64,000 nt of DNA from Marinomonas profundimaris (GTDB taxonomy: Bacteria; Pseudomonadota; Gammaproteobacteria; Pseudomonadales; Marinomonadaceae): positions 1 through 64,000 of the forward strand of contig NZ_AYOZ01000012.1 in the NCBI RefSeq assembly GCF_000508165.1, given 5' to 3'. Under the pieces are notes generated by a model. It searched no databases, had not been told where the DNA came from, and saw nothing but the letters and a program-made list of their open reading frames with translations. The first letter of the stretch is position 1, and every line of letters begins with the position of its first letter. Shown here piece by piece: positions 24,883-34,102 of the stretch. Both the position numbers and the translations under genes were made by a program.

Positions 24883-25932
24883 CTACGATATTTTCTCTAA
24901 AATACTTCTCACTGGCGCCGGCAAACCTAACGCTAACGCCTCCTGCTGATTGAACCATTGATATTTATCGCCTTCCATTATCCAGTCCGCCGAGGCGAGC
25001 TGAATGTGGCTTGGGGAAATATCTAAATGGTAATGGCTAAACGTATGTCGAAAAGATGACAAGGACGTTACAGACGTGACTTGAGTCGCGAACCTTTGTT
25101 CAATATGCAGCACAACAGATTCGTCAACCGCCAATTCTGGCAAGCTCCATAAGCCGCCCCAAATTCCCGTCTGCGGACGCTTTTCCAATAAGAGCTGCCC
25201 TTGTTTATTCGCAAGCACCAACAACTGAATGCTCTTTTCTGGTTTCGCGGCTTTTTTGGGTTTACGAATGGGAAATTGTGTTGGATCAGGCGTTTGACGA
25301 GCTTCGCAGTCGCTTTCAAGCGGACAAATTAAACACTGCGGCTTAGAACGAGTACACAGTGTCGCCCCCAAATCCATCATGGCTTGGGTGTAATCCCCAC
25401 AGCGCTCGCTTGGCATGTAGTATTCTGCCAAGTCCCACATGGCGTTTTCTGTTTTTTTCTCACCAGGCCACGTGGGCACGGCATGAAAACGCGCCAACAC
25501 ACGCTTTACATTGCCATCCAAAATTGCCGCTTGGACGCCACGAGAAATCGATAAAATCGCCGCAGCAGTAGAACGACCAATGCCGGGTAACTCACAAACA
25601 CCCTCGACACTCTGTGGGAATTCATTATCAAATTCATCCACCAGCATTTTGGCGGCTTTATGCATATTTCGCGCTCGAGCGTAATAACCCAATCCACTCC
25701 AATGCGCCAATACATCGTCTTGCTCGGCTTCTGCCAATGCATCAACCGTCGGAAACGACGTCATAAATTTATGGTAATAAGGAATGACCGTGGTCACTTG
25801 CGTTTGCTGCAACATGATCTCAGATATCCAAACTCGGTACGGCGTTTTGTTCTCTTGCCAAGGCAAACTCTTGCGCCCGTGTTCGTCAAACCACGCTAAA
25901 ACACGGGGGGCAAAATTCTTAACTGGTTGCAT
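24883..25932 (-). CDS. mutY: MutY, A/G-specific adenine DNA glycosylase
   Basis: Removes adenine mispaired with 8-oxoguanine. From the start at 25932 (349 aa): PWQENKTPYRVWISEIMLQQTQV with catalytic Glu38, the helix-hairpin-helix LPGIGRSTAAAI with AILDGNVKRVLAR, the [4Fe-4S] cluster motif C-x6-C-x2-C-x5-C in CTRSKPQCLICPLESDC, and a C-terminal NUDIX-like domain that senses 8-oxoG (about 230-345). It is downstream of the asmA-like gene by 38 bases on the same strand and upstream of chrA. Confidence 0.96.
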   Translation of the reverse strand: MQPVKNFAPRVLAWFDEHGRKSLPWQENKTPYRVWISEIMLQQTQVTTVIPYYHKFMTSFPTVDALAEAEQDDVLAHWSGLGYYARARNMHKAAKMLVDEFDNEFPQSVEGVCELPGIGRSTAAAILSISRGVQAAILDGNVKRVLARFHAVPTWPGEKKTENAMWDLAEYYMPSERCGDYTQAMMDLGATLCTRSKPQCLICPLESDCEARQTPDPTQFPIRKPKKAAKPEKSIQLLVLANKQGQLLLEKRPQTGIWGGLWSLPELAVDESVVLHIEQRFATQVTSVTSLSSFRHTFSHYHLDISPSHIQLASADWIMEGDKYQWFNQQEALALGLPAPVRSILEKIS

Positions 25933-25970
25933 TTTTATCTCACGTTCACAGCCGCTTACTCCAACGAAGG

Positions 25971-28244
25971 TCAAAACAAGCTTTTAAGTTTTTCTTTTAA
26001 CTTCTCTTTCAGCTTTTCTTCTTCAATTTTACGCTTGGCTTCCAGTTCCGCTTTTAATCGCGCTTTTTCCGTTTTAGATTTTGCGTCTAACTCAGCTTTC
26101 AGTTCCGCCGCTTTCGCCTTTAGGCGCACTTTCTCTTCTTCCAATTTAAGCGCGAATTCGTCTTTTGCCAACGCCGCAAAAATCTTCCCGAAGCCTTTTA
26201 TATCAGGACGACACAATCCGGCAGGGTCATCACTGAATTCGCCTTTACAAACAATCGGAAACGCCAACTGAGTGACTTTTGCATTCACACGACAGGCCTT
26301 GTCCAACGAGCTTCCCGCAACACTCACATCGGCTTGATAATTCAAAGAAGAATCTGGCAGAGAAACCACACCATTGCCTGTGACCTGAACGCCTGCCGAG
26401 CTGATTTTTAAACCAGGCGTCGACACGTTGCCATTCACGATATGAGCAGGGAAACGCATGGTTTCAAATGGGGTATCTGGGCCAAATTGATCTTCGTTGA
26501 TACTTTCTTTTCGCGTAGCCGCAATGCCTTGGCAGACAGTTTTGGTTAAGTTGGTTCCCACCAAGGCACCGTTTTTAATCTCTACCAGTAAGTCACCCTG
26601 TAACGATGCCATTAGGCTGTTCATTCGATTGCCTTTTGCCGTCAGCTCGCCATTCAGATGCGTTGCACCAGCAATTTTGTCCATGTCCATAAAATCAACC
26701 AATAACGGTTGAATCTGTACACCTTGTACGGACGGAACCACATCGATAACGGGCGTTTTTCCACGCACATCCAAACTCATTTTTGACGACATGCTGCCTT
26801 TATATAAAGAAGCGCGTAACGGGGAGACTTTCACTAAGCCGTTGGCTTGCGTGGAATCCAGCTCAATTTTGTCGATTTTCAATTTTTTAACCGTCAGGTT
26901 TTCAAACACAAACCCCACGTGACCATTCAGCCCTCGAATGACATCTACTGGAATCAGTTCACCGGAGTCTTCCGTCGCTTGCGCTTCAATTTGAGCGGAG
27001 GTTAGTGCTTCCTTGGATCCTGTTGTGTTGTCTTCAACCGGTGTTGGTAAGTATCGGTCTAGGTTCAAGTTTTTACCGGCAACTTGAACATCCCAACGCA
27101 ATGGCGATAAATCCACCACGGCATTGGCTTCCATTGTCGTATCGTCCATCACAATAGAGATCGGCTGAGCCGTAACCGAGGCCAAGCTGCCTTCAAAGGT
27201 AATATTGGCCCGCGCTTTTGTCATCGCGGTTTCGTCCGACATCTCCGGCAACGGTAAATTTAAACGCGTCATCAAGTAGCGAGGATTGAACTCACCCAGC
27301 GACAGAACACCTGAAAACTGTGGATCACTCAACACTTGGTAAGCTTGAATCTTTGCATCAAGGTTCAACCCCAATACACTGAGCGCGAGCCCTTCAACTT
27401 GTACGTTTTCTTGTGGTAAATCCACGTCGATTGACGCCGCACTCAATTTGGCTTCTATTGGGCTTGCTGGTAATGCCTCACTCGACACTTCCCCAGCCAA
27501 AACCAAAGAATCCAGCGACAACGATTCTCGCTCCGGAAAGACAGCCAAATTCGCATTCAGCTTCGCCTTTAGTTTCAGTGGCGATCCGCCTTGTAAATCG
27601 CTTTGCGTTAATGCGACATCCATGACCATTGGCCACGCTTCGTCCCATTGGACATTATTCAATGTTACATTGATGATCGCGTTAATTAATTGCTTGGTCT
27701 GTTCATCACGGTAAGTGACTTGTGCGTTTTCAATGCGCAACTCATCCAGATGAATGTCAGGGACGGTAAAGCGTTCACTGTCTTCCGTGGACCCCGCGTT
27801 CGCTGAACTCGTTGCCACAGTAGATGTATCGGAGACAGTAGATGCATCCGTTTGCGGAAGATCCAATTGCCAATTGCCTTGCCCTTGTGCGTCTTTATTC
27901 AAGCTGGCTTTTAGATTCACCAGATTGACTTTGTTGACCTGAATTTTTTGCTCTAACAAAGGCAAAATAGCCAAACCAAACTCAGCACGGTCAAATTGTA
28001 GAATTTCCGCATCGGTGCCCAATGCCACACCGATGTTTTCAAGCTCAAGACCAAGCCAAGGAAAGAATGACCAGCGGATATCTCCGTCCAAGCGCAAATT
28101 CACATTGGCTTTTTCTAACGCCACGCTTTTTAGCTCATCCTTAAAGTCATTCGGGTTCACAAACAGCATGACGTACGCCAGCAGTGCGACAATAAATGCC
28201 AATAACCCGGCCACTATAAATGAAAGTCGCTTTATCCAAATCAT
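25971..28244 (-). CDS. asmA: AsmA-family envelope protein with a charged C-terminal tail
   Basis: A 757-aa AsmA protein. An N-terminal membrane anchor (about residues 5-25, LSFIVAGLLAFIVALLAYVML) is followed by a long periplasmic beta-rich region and the conserved AsmA C-terminal part (TKTVCQGIAATRKE; GEFSDDPAGLCRPDIKGFGK). AsmA-like proteins affect lipid transport and outer-membrane homeostasis. The last 55 or so residues are a highly charged Lys/Glu/Ala coiled coil, unusual compared with the E. coli AsmA end. The start at 28244 places the anchor at the N-terminus. It precedes mutY, an order also seen in Pseudomonas, and is divergent from hisB. Confidence 0.88.
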   Translation of the reverse strand: MIWIKRLSFIVAGLLAFIVALLAYVMLFVNPNDFKDELKSVALEKANVNLRLDGDIRWSFFPWLGLELENIGVALGTDAEILQFDRAEFGLAILPLLEQKIQVNKVNLVNLKASLNKDAQGQGNWQLDLPQTDASTVSDTSTVATSSANAGSTEDSERFTVPDIHLDELRIENAQVTYRDEQTKQLINAIINVTLNNVQWDEAWPMVMDVALTQSDLQGGSPLKLKAKLNANLAVFPERESLSLDSLVLAGEVSSEALPASPIEAKLSAASIDVDLPQENVQVEGLALSVLGLNLDAKIQAYQVLSDPQFSGVLSLGEFNPRYLMTRLNLPLPEMSDETAMTKARANITFEGSLASVTAQPISIVMDDTTMEANAVVDLSPLRWDVQVAGKNLNLDRYLPTPVEDNTTGSKEALTSAQIEAQATEDSGELIPVDVIRGLNGHVGFVFENLTVKKLKIDKIELDSTQANGLVKVSPLRASLYKGSMSSKMSLDVRGKTPVIDVVPSVQGVQIQPLLVDFMDMDKIAGATHLNGELTAKGNRMNSLMASLQGDLLVEIKNGALVGTNLTKTVCQGIAATRKESINEDQFGPDTPFETMRFPAHIVNGNVSTPGLKISSAGVQVTGNGVVSLPDSSLNYQADVSVAGSSLDKACRVNAKVTQLAFPIVCKGEFSDDPAGLCRPDIKGFGKIFAALAKDEFALKLEEEKVRLKAKAAELKAELDAKSKTEKARLKAELEAKRKIEEEKLKEKLKEKLKSLF

Positions 28245-28508
28245 GAACCACTCCTTAATGAATGTGTTGCTGCGCAAGCTCTTAATCGTGTTAAACCGTA
28301 CCACTAACCACGTTGGCGTTCAGTAGGTGAGCGCATCATAACATTTGAAGTCGAACATTATCGATGCAAAGCCCTGTCCAATAGAAATAACTCATCAAAA
28401 AACACTCAGATTAAGCATAGAAGCCAAAGAGCGCTCGTTCTATAATGGGCGACTTATGTTTTATAAAGTGACGACGATTCGTCACCATTACTGTGGAGAA
28501 ACCAATCA

Positions 28509-29102
28509 ATGTCCGATCGCATTGCCAGTGTCGAGCGTAATACGCTTGAAACTCAGATCAAGGTGTCGATTAACCTAGACGGTACCGGTAAATTTAACTG
28601 CGTCACAGGCGTACCTTTCCTTGACCATATGCTTGAGCAAGTAGCACGTCATGGCTTGATTGATTTAGACATCCACGCGGTTGGCGATCTTCACATTGAT
28701 GCGCATCACACAGTGGAAGATTTAGGCATTACTTTAGGCCAAGCCTTTGATATCGCCGTTGGCGATAAAAAAGGCATCAAACGCTATGGCCACGCCTACG
28801 TCCCTCTTGATGAAGCGCTTTCACGCGTTGTGATCGATTTTTCTGGCCGTCCAGGTTTAGAAATGCACGTGCCATTTACTCGCGGTTCTGTGGGCGGTTT
28901 TGACGTGGATTTATTTTCTGAGTTCTTCCACGGCTTTATCAATCACGCAAAAGTCACACTGCACCTAGACAACCTTCGTGGTAAGAACACACACCACCAA
29001 GCAGAAACCATCTTTAAAGCGTTCGGTCGTGCGTTGCGCATGGCATTAGAAGTTGACGAACGCATGGCTGGCCAAATGCCTTCCACGAAAGGTTGTTTGT
29101 AG
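28509..29102 (+). CDS. hisB: HisB, imidazoleglycerol-phosphate dehydratase
   Basis: A 197-aa monofunctional HisB (no phosphatase half). Histidine pathway step: IGP to imidazole-acetol phosphate. The two metal-binding HHxxE motifs are [10 protein letters not shown] and [18 protein letters not shown], and [13 protein letters not shown] is near residue 38. It is first in a plus-strand hisB-hisH-hisF set. Confidence 0.97.
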   Translation: MSDRIASVERNTLETQIKVSINLDGTGKFNCVTGVPFLDHMLEQVARHGLIDLDIHAVGDLHIDAHHTVEDLGITLGQAFDIAVGDKKGIKRYGHAYVPLDEALSRVVIDFSGRPGLEMHVPFTRGSVGGFDVDLFSEFFHGFINHAKVTLHLDNLRGKNTHHQAETIFKAFGRALRMALEVDERMAGQMPSTKGCL

Positions 29103-29114
29103 GATCCTCTTGGT

Positions 29115-29786
29115 ATGAGCAATATGAGTATGAGTAAAAAATCCACCGTTGCCGTGATCGACTACGGCATGGGCAACCTTCACTCGGTTGCCAAAGCGCT
29201 TGAACACGTCGCGGACGAAAACACCACCGTCATTGTGACAAGTGACCCAGCCGTGATTGATGCGGCAGATCGTGTGTTGCTTCCTGGCGTTGGTGCGATC
29301 CGCGATTGTATCGGCGAAATGCACAACGCTGGCTTGGTTCCTAGTATTCATAAAGCCATGGCTGAAAAACCGTTTCTCGCCATTTGTGTGGGCATTCAAT
29401 CATTGATGTCACACAGTGAAGAAAACGGCGGTGTCGATTGTTTGAATCACTTTCAAGGCAACGCGCTTTTCTTTGGCGAGAAACACAAAGACCATGACGG
29501 CAGTAAATTAAAAGTGCCTCACATGGGCTGGAATCAGGTCAAACATACGATAAACCACCCTCTTTGGGCTGGCATTCCTGATAACGCTCGCTTCTACTTT
29601 GTGCACAGTTTTTATGTTGTGCCAGAGAATATAAACGAAATCGCAGGCACTTGTGATTATGGCTTGGAGTTTTGTGTGGCGCTTGCTCGCGACAACGTCT
29701 TTGCCGTGCAATTTCACCCAGAAAAAAGCCACAAAGACGGCCTTCAGCTTTATAAAAACTTCATCCATTGGGATGGTAAGCCTTAA
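29115..29786 (+). CDS. hisH: HisH, glutaminase subunit of IGP synthase
   Basis: A 223-aa class I glutamine amidotransferase. The nucleophile is Cys91 in FLAICVGIQSLM, and the His/Glu pair is in AVQFHPEKSH. It supplies ammonia to HisF. It starts 12 bases after hisB, with three closely spaced in-frame ATGs at the start; the first has AGGAT upstream. The usual order hisH-hisA-hisF is broken: no hisA follows. Confidence 0.96.
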   Translation: MSNMSMSKKSTVAVIDYGMGNLHSVAKALEHVADENTTVIVTSDPAVIDAADRVLLPGVGAIRDCIGEMHNAGLVPSIHKAMAEKPFLAICVGIQSLMSHSEENGGVDCLNHFQGNALFFGEKHKDHDGSKLKVPHMGWNQVKHTINHPLWAGIPDNARFYFVHSFYVVPENINEIAGTCDYGLEFCVALARDNVFAVQFHPEKSHKDGLQLYKNFIHWDGKP

Positions 29787-29793
29787 CCGCCAA

Positions 29794-29831
29794 GAGCAAC
29801 CTTTTCACAACATAACAGGAAAAGGTTGCTC
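29794..29831 (+). repeat. Perfect hairpin in the hisH-hisF gap
   Basis: GAGCAACCTTTTC (29794-29806) and GAAAAGGTTGCTC (29819-29831) form a 13-bp perfect stem with a 12-base loop. It fills most of the 63-base gap where hisA is usually found. No T-run follows, so it is not a classical terminator; it may set the relative expression of hisF. Confidence 0.75.
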
Positions 29832-29849
29832 AAAGATTAGGAGCCAATA

Positions 29850-30623
29850 ATGGGCTTAGCAAAACGTATTATTCCTTGTCTTGATGTGGACAATGGCCGA
29901 GTCGTCAAAGGCGTTCAATTCCTCGACATTCGTGATGCAGGTGACCCTGTCGAAGTGGCAAAACGCTACGATGAACAAGGTGCCGACGAAATTACGTTCC
30001 TTGATATTACCGCCAGCTCTGATGATAGAGAAACCACGGTTCATATGGTGGAAGCCATTGCCAGCCAAGTCTTCATTCCTTTAACCGTTGGCGGCGGCAT
30101 TCGTACCTGCGAAGACATTCGTCGTATGTTAAATGCTGGCGCCGACAAAGTCGGCATTAATACTGCTGCAGTATTTAATCCGGAATTTGTCCGTGAAGCC
30201 GCGCAGCGCTTCGGCTCACAATGCATCGTCGTAGCGATTGATGCAAAAAAAGTCAGCGCCGAAGGTGAAGCGGATAAATGGGAAATTTTCACCCACGGTG
30301 GCCGCAAACCAACCGGTCTAGATGCGGTAGAATGGGCGAAGAAAATGGTCGAATACGGCGCGGGCGAAATACTCCTAACCAGTATGGATCGTGACGGCAC
30401 CAAAAATGGTTTTGACCTTGGTGTAACGCGAGCGATCAGCGAAGCGGTTCACGTTCCTGTCATCGCTTCCGGTGGTGTGGGCAACCTTGACCATCTTGTG
30501 GAAGGTGTTATTGAAGGAAAAGCGGATGCAGTACTTGCCGCCAGCATTTTTCACTTTGGTGAACACAGCATTCAAGAAGCCAAACAACGCATGACCGATG
30601 CGGGCATTGAAATGCGCCTTTAA
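29850..30623 (+). CDS. hisF: HisF, cyclase subunit of IGP synthase
   Basis: A 257-aa (beta/alpha)8 barrel enzyme. It makes IGP and AICAR from PRFAR with ammonia from HisH. The catalytic acids are Asp12 ([17 protein letters not shown]) and an Asp near 131 (VVAIDAKKV). GGGIRT and ASGGVGN are phosphate-binding loops. The ribosome site AGGAG precedes the ATG. It is last in the his set and followed by a dispersed palindromic repeat. Confidence 0.97.
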   Translation: MGLAKRIIPCLDVDNGRVVKGVQFLDIRDAGDPVEVAKRYDEQGADEITFLDITASSDDRETTVHMVEAIASQVFIPLTVGGGIRTCEDIRRMLNAGADKVGINTAAVFNPEFVREAAQRFGSQCIVVAIDAKKVSAEGEADKWEIFTHGGRKPTGLDAVEWAKKMVEYGAGEILLTSMDRDGTKNGFDLGVTRAISEAVHVPVIASGGVGNLDHLVEGVIEGKADAVLAASIFHFGEHSIQEAKQRMTDAGIEMRL

Positions 30624-30644
30624 TCCACTCCTATAGCAATAATT

Positions 30645-30706
30645 GTCGGCCTAAAGACCGACCTACAGGTGATTTAATTTTTGTAGGTCGGTCTTAAGCG
30701 CGACAA
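30645..30706. repeat. Dispersed palindromic repeat, same family as bases 1-203
   Basis: GTCGGCCTAAAGACCGACCT begins the left arm and GTAGGTCGGTCTT begins the right arm; AAGACCGACCTAC and GTAGGTCGGTCTT pair exactly over 13 bases, with GTCG and CGAC at the outer ends. The centre CAGGTGATTT is shared with 141-150. It lies between hisF and gshA. Confidence 0.8.
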
Positions 30707-30835
30707 ACTTCTTTTATATATGTCGAGAAGTCTGCATATTTTGTGCACGTGGAATCTGTTGCTTGCTGCGAAGAACCTTCGCCGAGTACAATCCTTAAAA
30801 TTTACTTTTGCCGTATTCAATAGAAGGAAGACTTC

Positions 30836-32428
30836 TTGACCACCTTAACTGATGCCTTGCAAGCGTTAGCAACTCATTGCCAACAAGCTGCCACAACGTC
30901 TGCATTAACTTTTCATCGTGGCGTGGAACGAGAAGCGCTACGAGTTGACCGTGCCGCAGGCCGTATTTCGCATAAGCCTCACCCCAAAGCGCTAGGCTCT
31001 GCGTTAACGCACAGTTCTATTACCACAGATTACTCTGAATCCTTGATGGAATTCATTACGCAGGTTCACCCTAGCGTGGAAGGCGTCATTAAAGAATTAG
31101 AAGATATTCATAACTTGGTCAACCATGAACTTCACGAGCAAGATGAGTGTTTGTGGCCCGCGAGTATGCCTTGTTATTTGGCAGGCAATGAAGACGTTCC
31201 AATCGCGTATTACGGCGAATCGAACACCGGAAAGCTTAAACGCGCCTACCGTGAAGGGTTATCCAACCGCTACGGTCGTATCATGCAATGCATCGCGGGA
31301 ATGCACTACAATTTCTCCTTCGATCAAGATTTCTGGTTTTTTTTAGAACGCTACAAAGGCAAAACCGACCTTTCTCAAGCGGAAAAACAAGCCTTCCAAT
31401 CTGACAGCTATTTCACCTTGATTCGTAATTTCCGTCGCAGCTCTTGGATGCTCTCTTTATTGTTCGGCGCATCGCCAACCATTGACGACAGTTTTTTACC
31501 TAAGAAGCCAGACAGTTTAGAAAAGCTCGAAAAAAACACATGGTTTGGCCCAAAAGCCACCTCGCTTCGTATGAGCGATCTTGGTTATCAAAACAAGGCG
31601 CAAGCAGACTTATACGTTTGTTATAACGAAGTGGATACTTACATCAGTACGGTCAAAAAGGCATTACAGACACCTTATCAGCGCTACCAAGACATTGGTG
31701 TCAAAGTCGATGGTCAATACCGTCAGTTGAACAGCAATCTTTTACAGATCGAAAACGAATATTACAGCGACATTCGCCCTAAACGCGTGACACAACCTGG
31801 CGAACACCCAAGTGCGGCACTGCAAGCACGAGGCGTAGAATACATTGAAGTGCGCATTATGGACTTAGACCCGGGCTCCTCCATTGGCATGCAGTCTTCT
31901 ACCCTATACTTCATTGATGTGTTCTTGCTGTATTGCATGTTACGCGGTGACGAACGCCTAGGCAGCGCAGAATGCAATCAGTTACGTAAAATGCAGCAAG
32001 AGATTGCGTCTCATGGCCGTGATTTGGACATGGATTTTGATTTTGGCCAAGGCCCAATCAAACTTCGCACTAAAGCAGACACAATGCTAAACAACCTCAC
32101 GGAAGTGGCGGCCTTTTTGTCCGCCCAAACAGGAAACCCTGCTTACCAAGAAGCGGTTGAAGTACAAAAGGAAAAGCTGAACAACGAAGCGCTGCTTCCT
32201 TCTGCCCAGCTGTTAGAACGCAGCAAAGCAGAACAGGGTTACCAGAACGCCATGTTAGCGTTATCGAAAGAGCAGCAAAAAGATTGGATGTCACGCCCAT
32301 TATCCAACGATTTGAAAAAAACGTTTATGGAAAAAGCGGAACGTTCATTGCGTGAGCAAGAAGCCATTGAAGCAGCGGATGAAGTCGATTTCGACACATT
32401 CCTAGCGGCCTATTTAACACCTCAATAA
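30836..32428 (+). CDS. gshA: GshA, glutamate-cysteine ligase
   Basis: A 530-aa enzyme of the proteobacterial type 1 GshA family; makes gamma-glutamylcysteine for glutathione. Recognisable segments are LTFHRGVEREALRVD (ATP/Mg site start), TDYSESLMEFITQVH, LSNRYGRIMQCIAGMHYNFS and GVEYIEVRIMDLDP. The start is a TTG with AAGGA upstream; no in-frame ATG lies close by that would keep the N-terminal domain. It converges with engB on a shared terminator. Confidence 0.95.
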   Translation: MTTLTDALQALATHCQQAATTSALTFHRGVEREALRVDRAAGRISHKPHPKALGSALTHSSITTDYSESLMEFITQVHPSVEGVIKELEDIHNLVNHELHEQDECLWPASMPCYLAGNEDVPIAYYGESNTGKLKRAYREGLSNRYGRIMQCIAGMHYNFSFDQDFWFFLERYKGKTDLSQAEKQAFQSDSYFTLIRNFRRSSWMLSLLFGASPTIDDSFLPKKPDSLEKLEKNTWFGPKATSLRMSDLGYQNKAQADLYVCYNEVDTYISTVKKALQTPYQRYQDIGVKVDGQYRQLNSNLLQIENEYYSDIRPKRVTQPGEHPSAALQARGVEYIEVRIMDLDPGSSIGMQSSTLYFIDVFLLYCMLRGDERLGSAECNQLRKMQQEIASHGRDLDMDFDFGQGPIKLRTKADTMLNNLTEVAAFLSAQTGNPAYQEAVEVQKEKLNNEALLPSAQLLERSKAEQGYQNAMLALSKEQQKDWMSRPLSNDLKKTFMEKAERSLREQEAIEAADEVDFDTFLAAYLTPQ

Positions 32429-32452
32429 TACACTTTTCGTTGTTATAGACAT

Positions 32453-32480
32453 AAAAAAAGCCTCATCAGAGGCTTTTTTT
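32453..32480. terminator. Terminator shared by gshA and engB
   Basis: AAAAAAAGCCTC, four-base loop, GAGGCTTTTTTT: a symmetrical stem with A- and T-runs between converging genes. Confidence 0.92.
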
Positions 32481-32499
32481 CGTTCACCCAATCACAGGT

Positions 32500-33144
32500 T
32501 TATGCATTAGGTGACACGGGAATCACTTCGAGATTATCAAACACCAACCATTCCGCTAGCTTGATGCGCAAAGCATCCACTCCGTCACCATTTAGGGATG
32601 AAAAAGTCTGGACTGTGCCATCAACCCCTTGCTCTTTGATTCTCTTCTGAACCATTAGCATGGTCGATTTTGCTGGACCGCGCTTTAGTTTGTCGGATTT
32701 TGTTAACAATATATGCACGGTCATTCGATTGGACCGAGCCCAATCGAGCATCATCTCATCAAACTCTTTTAATGGATGGCGTATATCCATAACCAACACC
32801 ACACCCGCTAGAGAGCGACGGTTCATCAAGTAATCTTGCATGTGTGCTTGCCATACTTTTTTCATGGCAATCGGCACTTTCGCAAAACCGTAACCTGGAA
32901 GGTCAATCAAACGACGATCTTCAACATTCAGCCCAAAGCAGTTAATAAGCTGAGTACGACCCGGTGTTTTGGAAGTACGAGCCAGCTTTTTTTGGTTCGT
33001 AAGGGTATTTAACGCAGTCGATTTACCTGCATTAGAGCGACCTGCAAATGCAACCTCTACACCTTGGTCTAGAGGACATTGAGAAAGTTTCTCAGCACTT
33101 TTAATAAAGTGTGCAGATTGGAACGTGGAGTCAAAAGGGGTCAT
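32500..33144 (-). CDS. engB: EngB (YihA/YsxC), ribosome-assembly GTPase
   Basis: A 214-aa small GTPase needed for cell division and 50S assembly. The G motifs are GRSNAGKST (G1, about residues 36-44), TPG (G2 region), DLPGYGFAK (G3), TKSDKL (G4) and SSLNGDG (G5). It is divergent from dsbA. In Pseudomonas this gene neighbours cytochrome c4, dsbA and dgcP; no cytochrome gene is seen here. Confidence 0.95.
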   Translation of the reverse strand: MTPFDSTFQSAHFIKSAEKLSQCPLDQGVEVAFAGRSNAGKSTALNTLTNQKKLARTSKTPGRTQLINCFGLNVEDRRLIDLPGYGFAKVPIAMKKVWQAHMQDYLMNRRSLAGVVLVMDIRHPLKEFDEMMLDWARSNRMTVHILLTKSDKLKRGPAKSTMLMVQKRIKEQGVDGTVQTFSSLNGDGVDALRIKLAEWLVFDNLEVIPVSPNA

Positions 33145-33465
33145 AAGTTGATATTCGTCAGTAAATTCAGATTGGCATTTATATTAATTTCGCAAGCTGT
33201 ATATAATGCCAGCAAATACGATGATATGCCATGTTAAACCACGAAAGTCGACGGAATCCTAGCAATTCACTACATTTTAGATCAATTCAGTTTACGGATT
33301 GTGAAAGCAGAGGCGAAAGAAGCACCGTCTATGGATATCTTCGATGTAAATTTTATGTAAACTTACAGAAAAACCAGAACCTTCAGCCTTTGATGGAATC
33401 GTATTCTATTGTAATCCTGTGCATGATATAAAAAACACATTGATAAATTTGACTAGGAGTAATGC
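33145..33465. other. Intergenic region between engB and dsbA
   Basis: A 321-base AT-rich divergent region. A TATAAT at about 33203 and a GATATAAAA near 33425 could be -10 elements, with no convincing -35. A 66-codon frame at 33231-33431 shows no known family or good ribosome site and is not called. The cytochrome genes found here in Pseudomonas are absent. Confidence 0.45.
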
Positions 33466-34086
33466 ATGATAAAGCTGTTTTCAGCGCTGATATTTTCTTT
33501 CCTTATCCCACTTACAGCAGCGGCCGCTGAGTACAGTGATGGTAATGGTTACACAACAATCAAAACACCGGTTCGTACCAGTGATCCAAGCAAGATAGAA
33601 GTCACTGAAATTTTTTGGTACGGTTGCCCACATTGCTACAAACTAGAACCGATTACGCACGCTTGGGAACAAAACAAACCAAGTGACGTAGACTTTAAAT
33701 TCTTACCTGCGGTGTTCGGTCGTGGTTGGTTAGCGCATGCAAAAGCCTTCTATGTAGCAGACCTTCTTGGTATTGAAGATAAACTCCGCGCGGATCTTTT
33801 TAATGCTATCCATGTTGAGCGTCGTAATCTAAACTCTGAAGACGCGCTGGCCAACTTCTTCGTGAACTATGGTGTGAGTGAAGACGAATTTCACAAACAA
33901 TTTAACTCTTTTGCTGTAAATAGCCGTTTAAGCCAAGCCGATGCTAAAATACGTGCTTATGGCGCTCGCGGTGTTCCTGGGTTAATCGTGAATGGTAAAT
34001 ACCTAGTGACAGCAGAAACAGCCAACGGCAATGAAAACATTTATAACGTTGTTGATTTTCTTATCGAAAAAGAACGTCAAAAATAA
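33466..34086 (+). CDS. dsbA: DsbA, periplasmic thiol:disulfide oxidoreductase
   Basis: A 206-aa protein with a signal peptide (MIKLFSALIFSFLIPLTAAA, cleavage near residue 21) and a thioredoxin fold with an inserted helical domain. The active site is CPHC (Cys54, Cys57) in FWYGCPHCYKLEP; the cis-Pro loop is GVPGLIVNGKYLV. It puts disulfides into exported proteins and is reoxidised by DsbB (22013-22519). The ribosome site TAGGAG is six bases before the ATG. It is followed by the diguanylate cyclase gene after 16 bases. Confidence 0.95.
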   Translation: MIKLFSALIFSFLIPLTAAAAEYSDGNGYTTIKTPVRTSDPSKIEVTEIFWYGCPHCYKLEPITHAWEQNKPSDVDFKFLPAVFGRGWLAHAKAFYVADLLGIEDKLRADLFNAIHVERRNLNSEDALANFFVNYGVSEDEFHKQFNSFAVNSRLSQADAKIRAYGARGVPGLIVNGKYLVTAETANGNENIYNVVDFLIEKERQK

Positions 34087-34102
34087 TACATAATGAGGCG
34101 AT

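Noticed and set aside
33231-33431. 66-residue frame in the engB-dsbA gap
   Set aside because: No ribosome site, no recognisable family, composition like non-coding AT-rich DNA.
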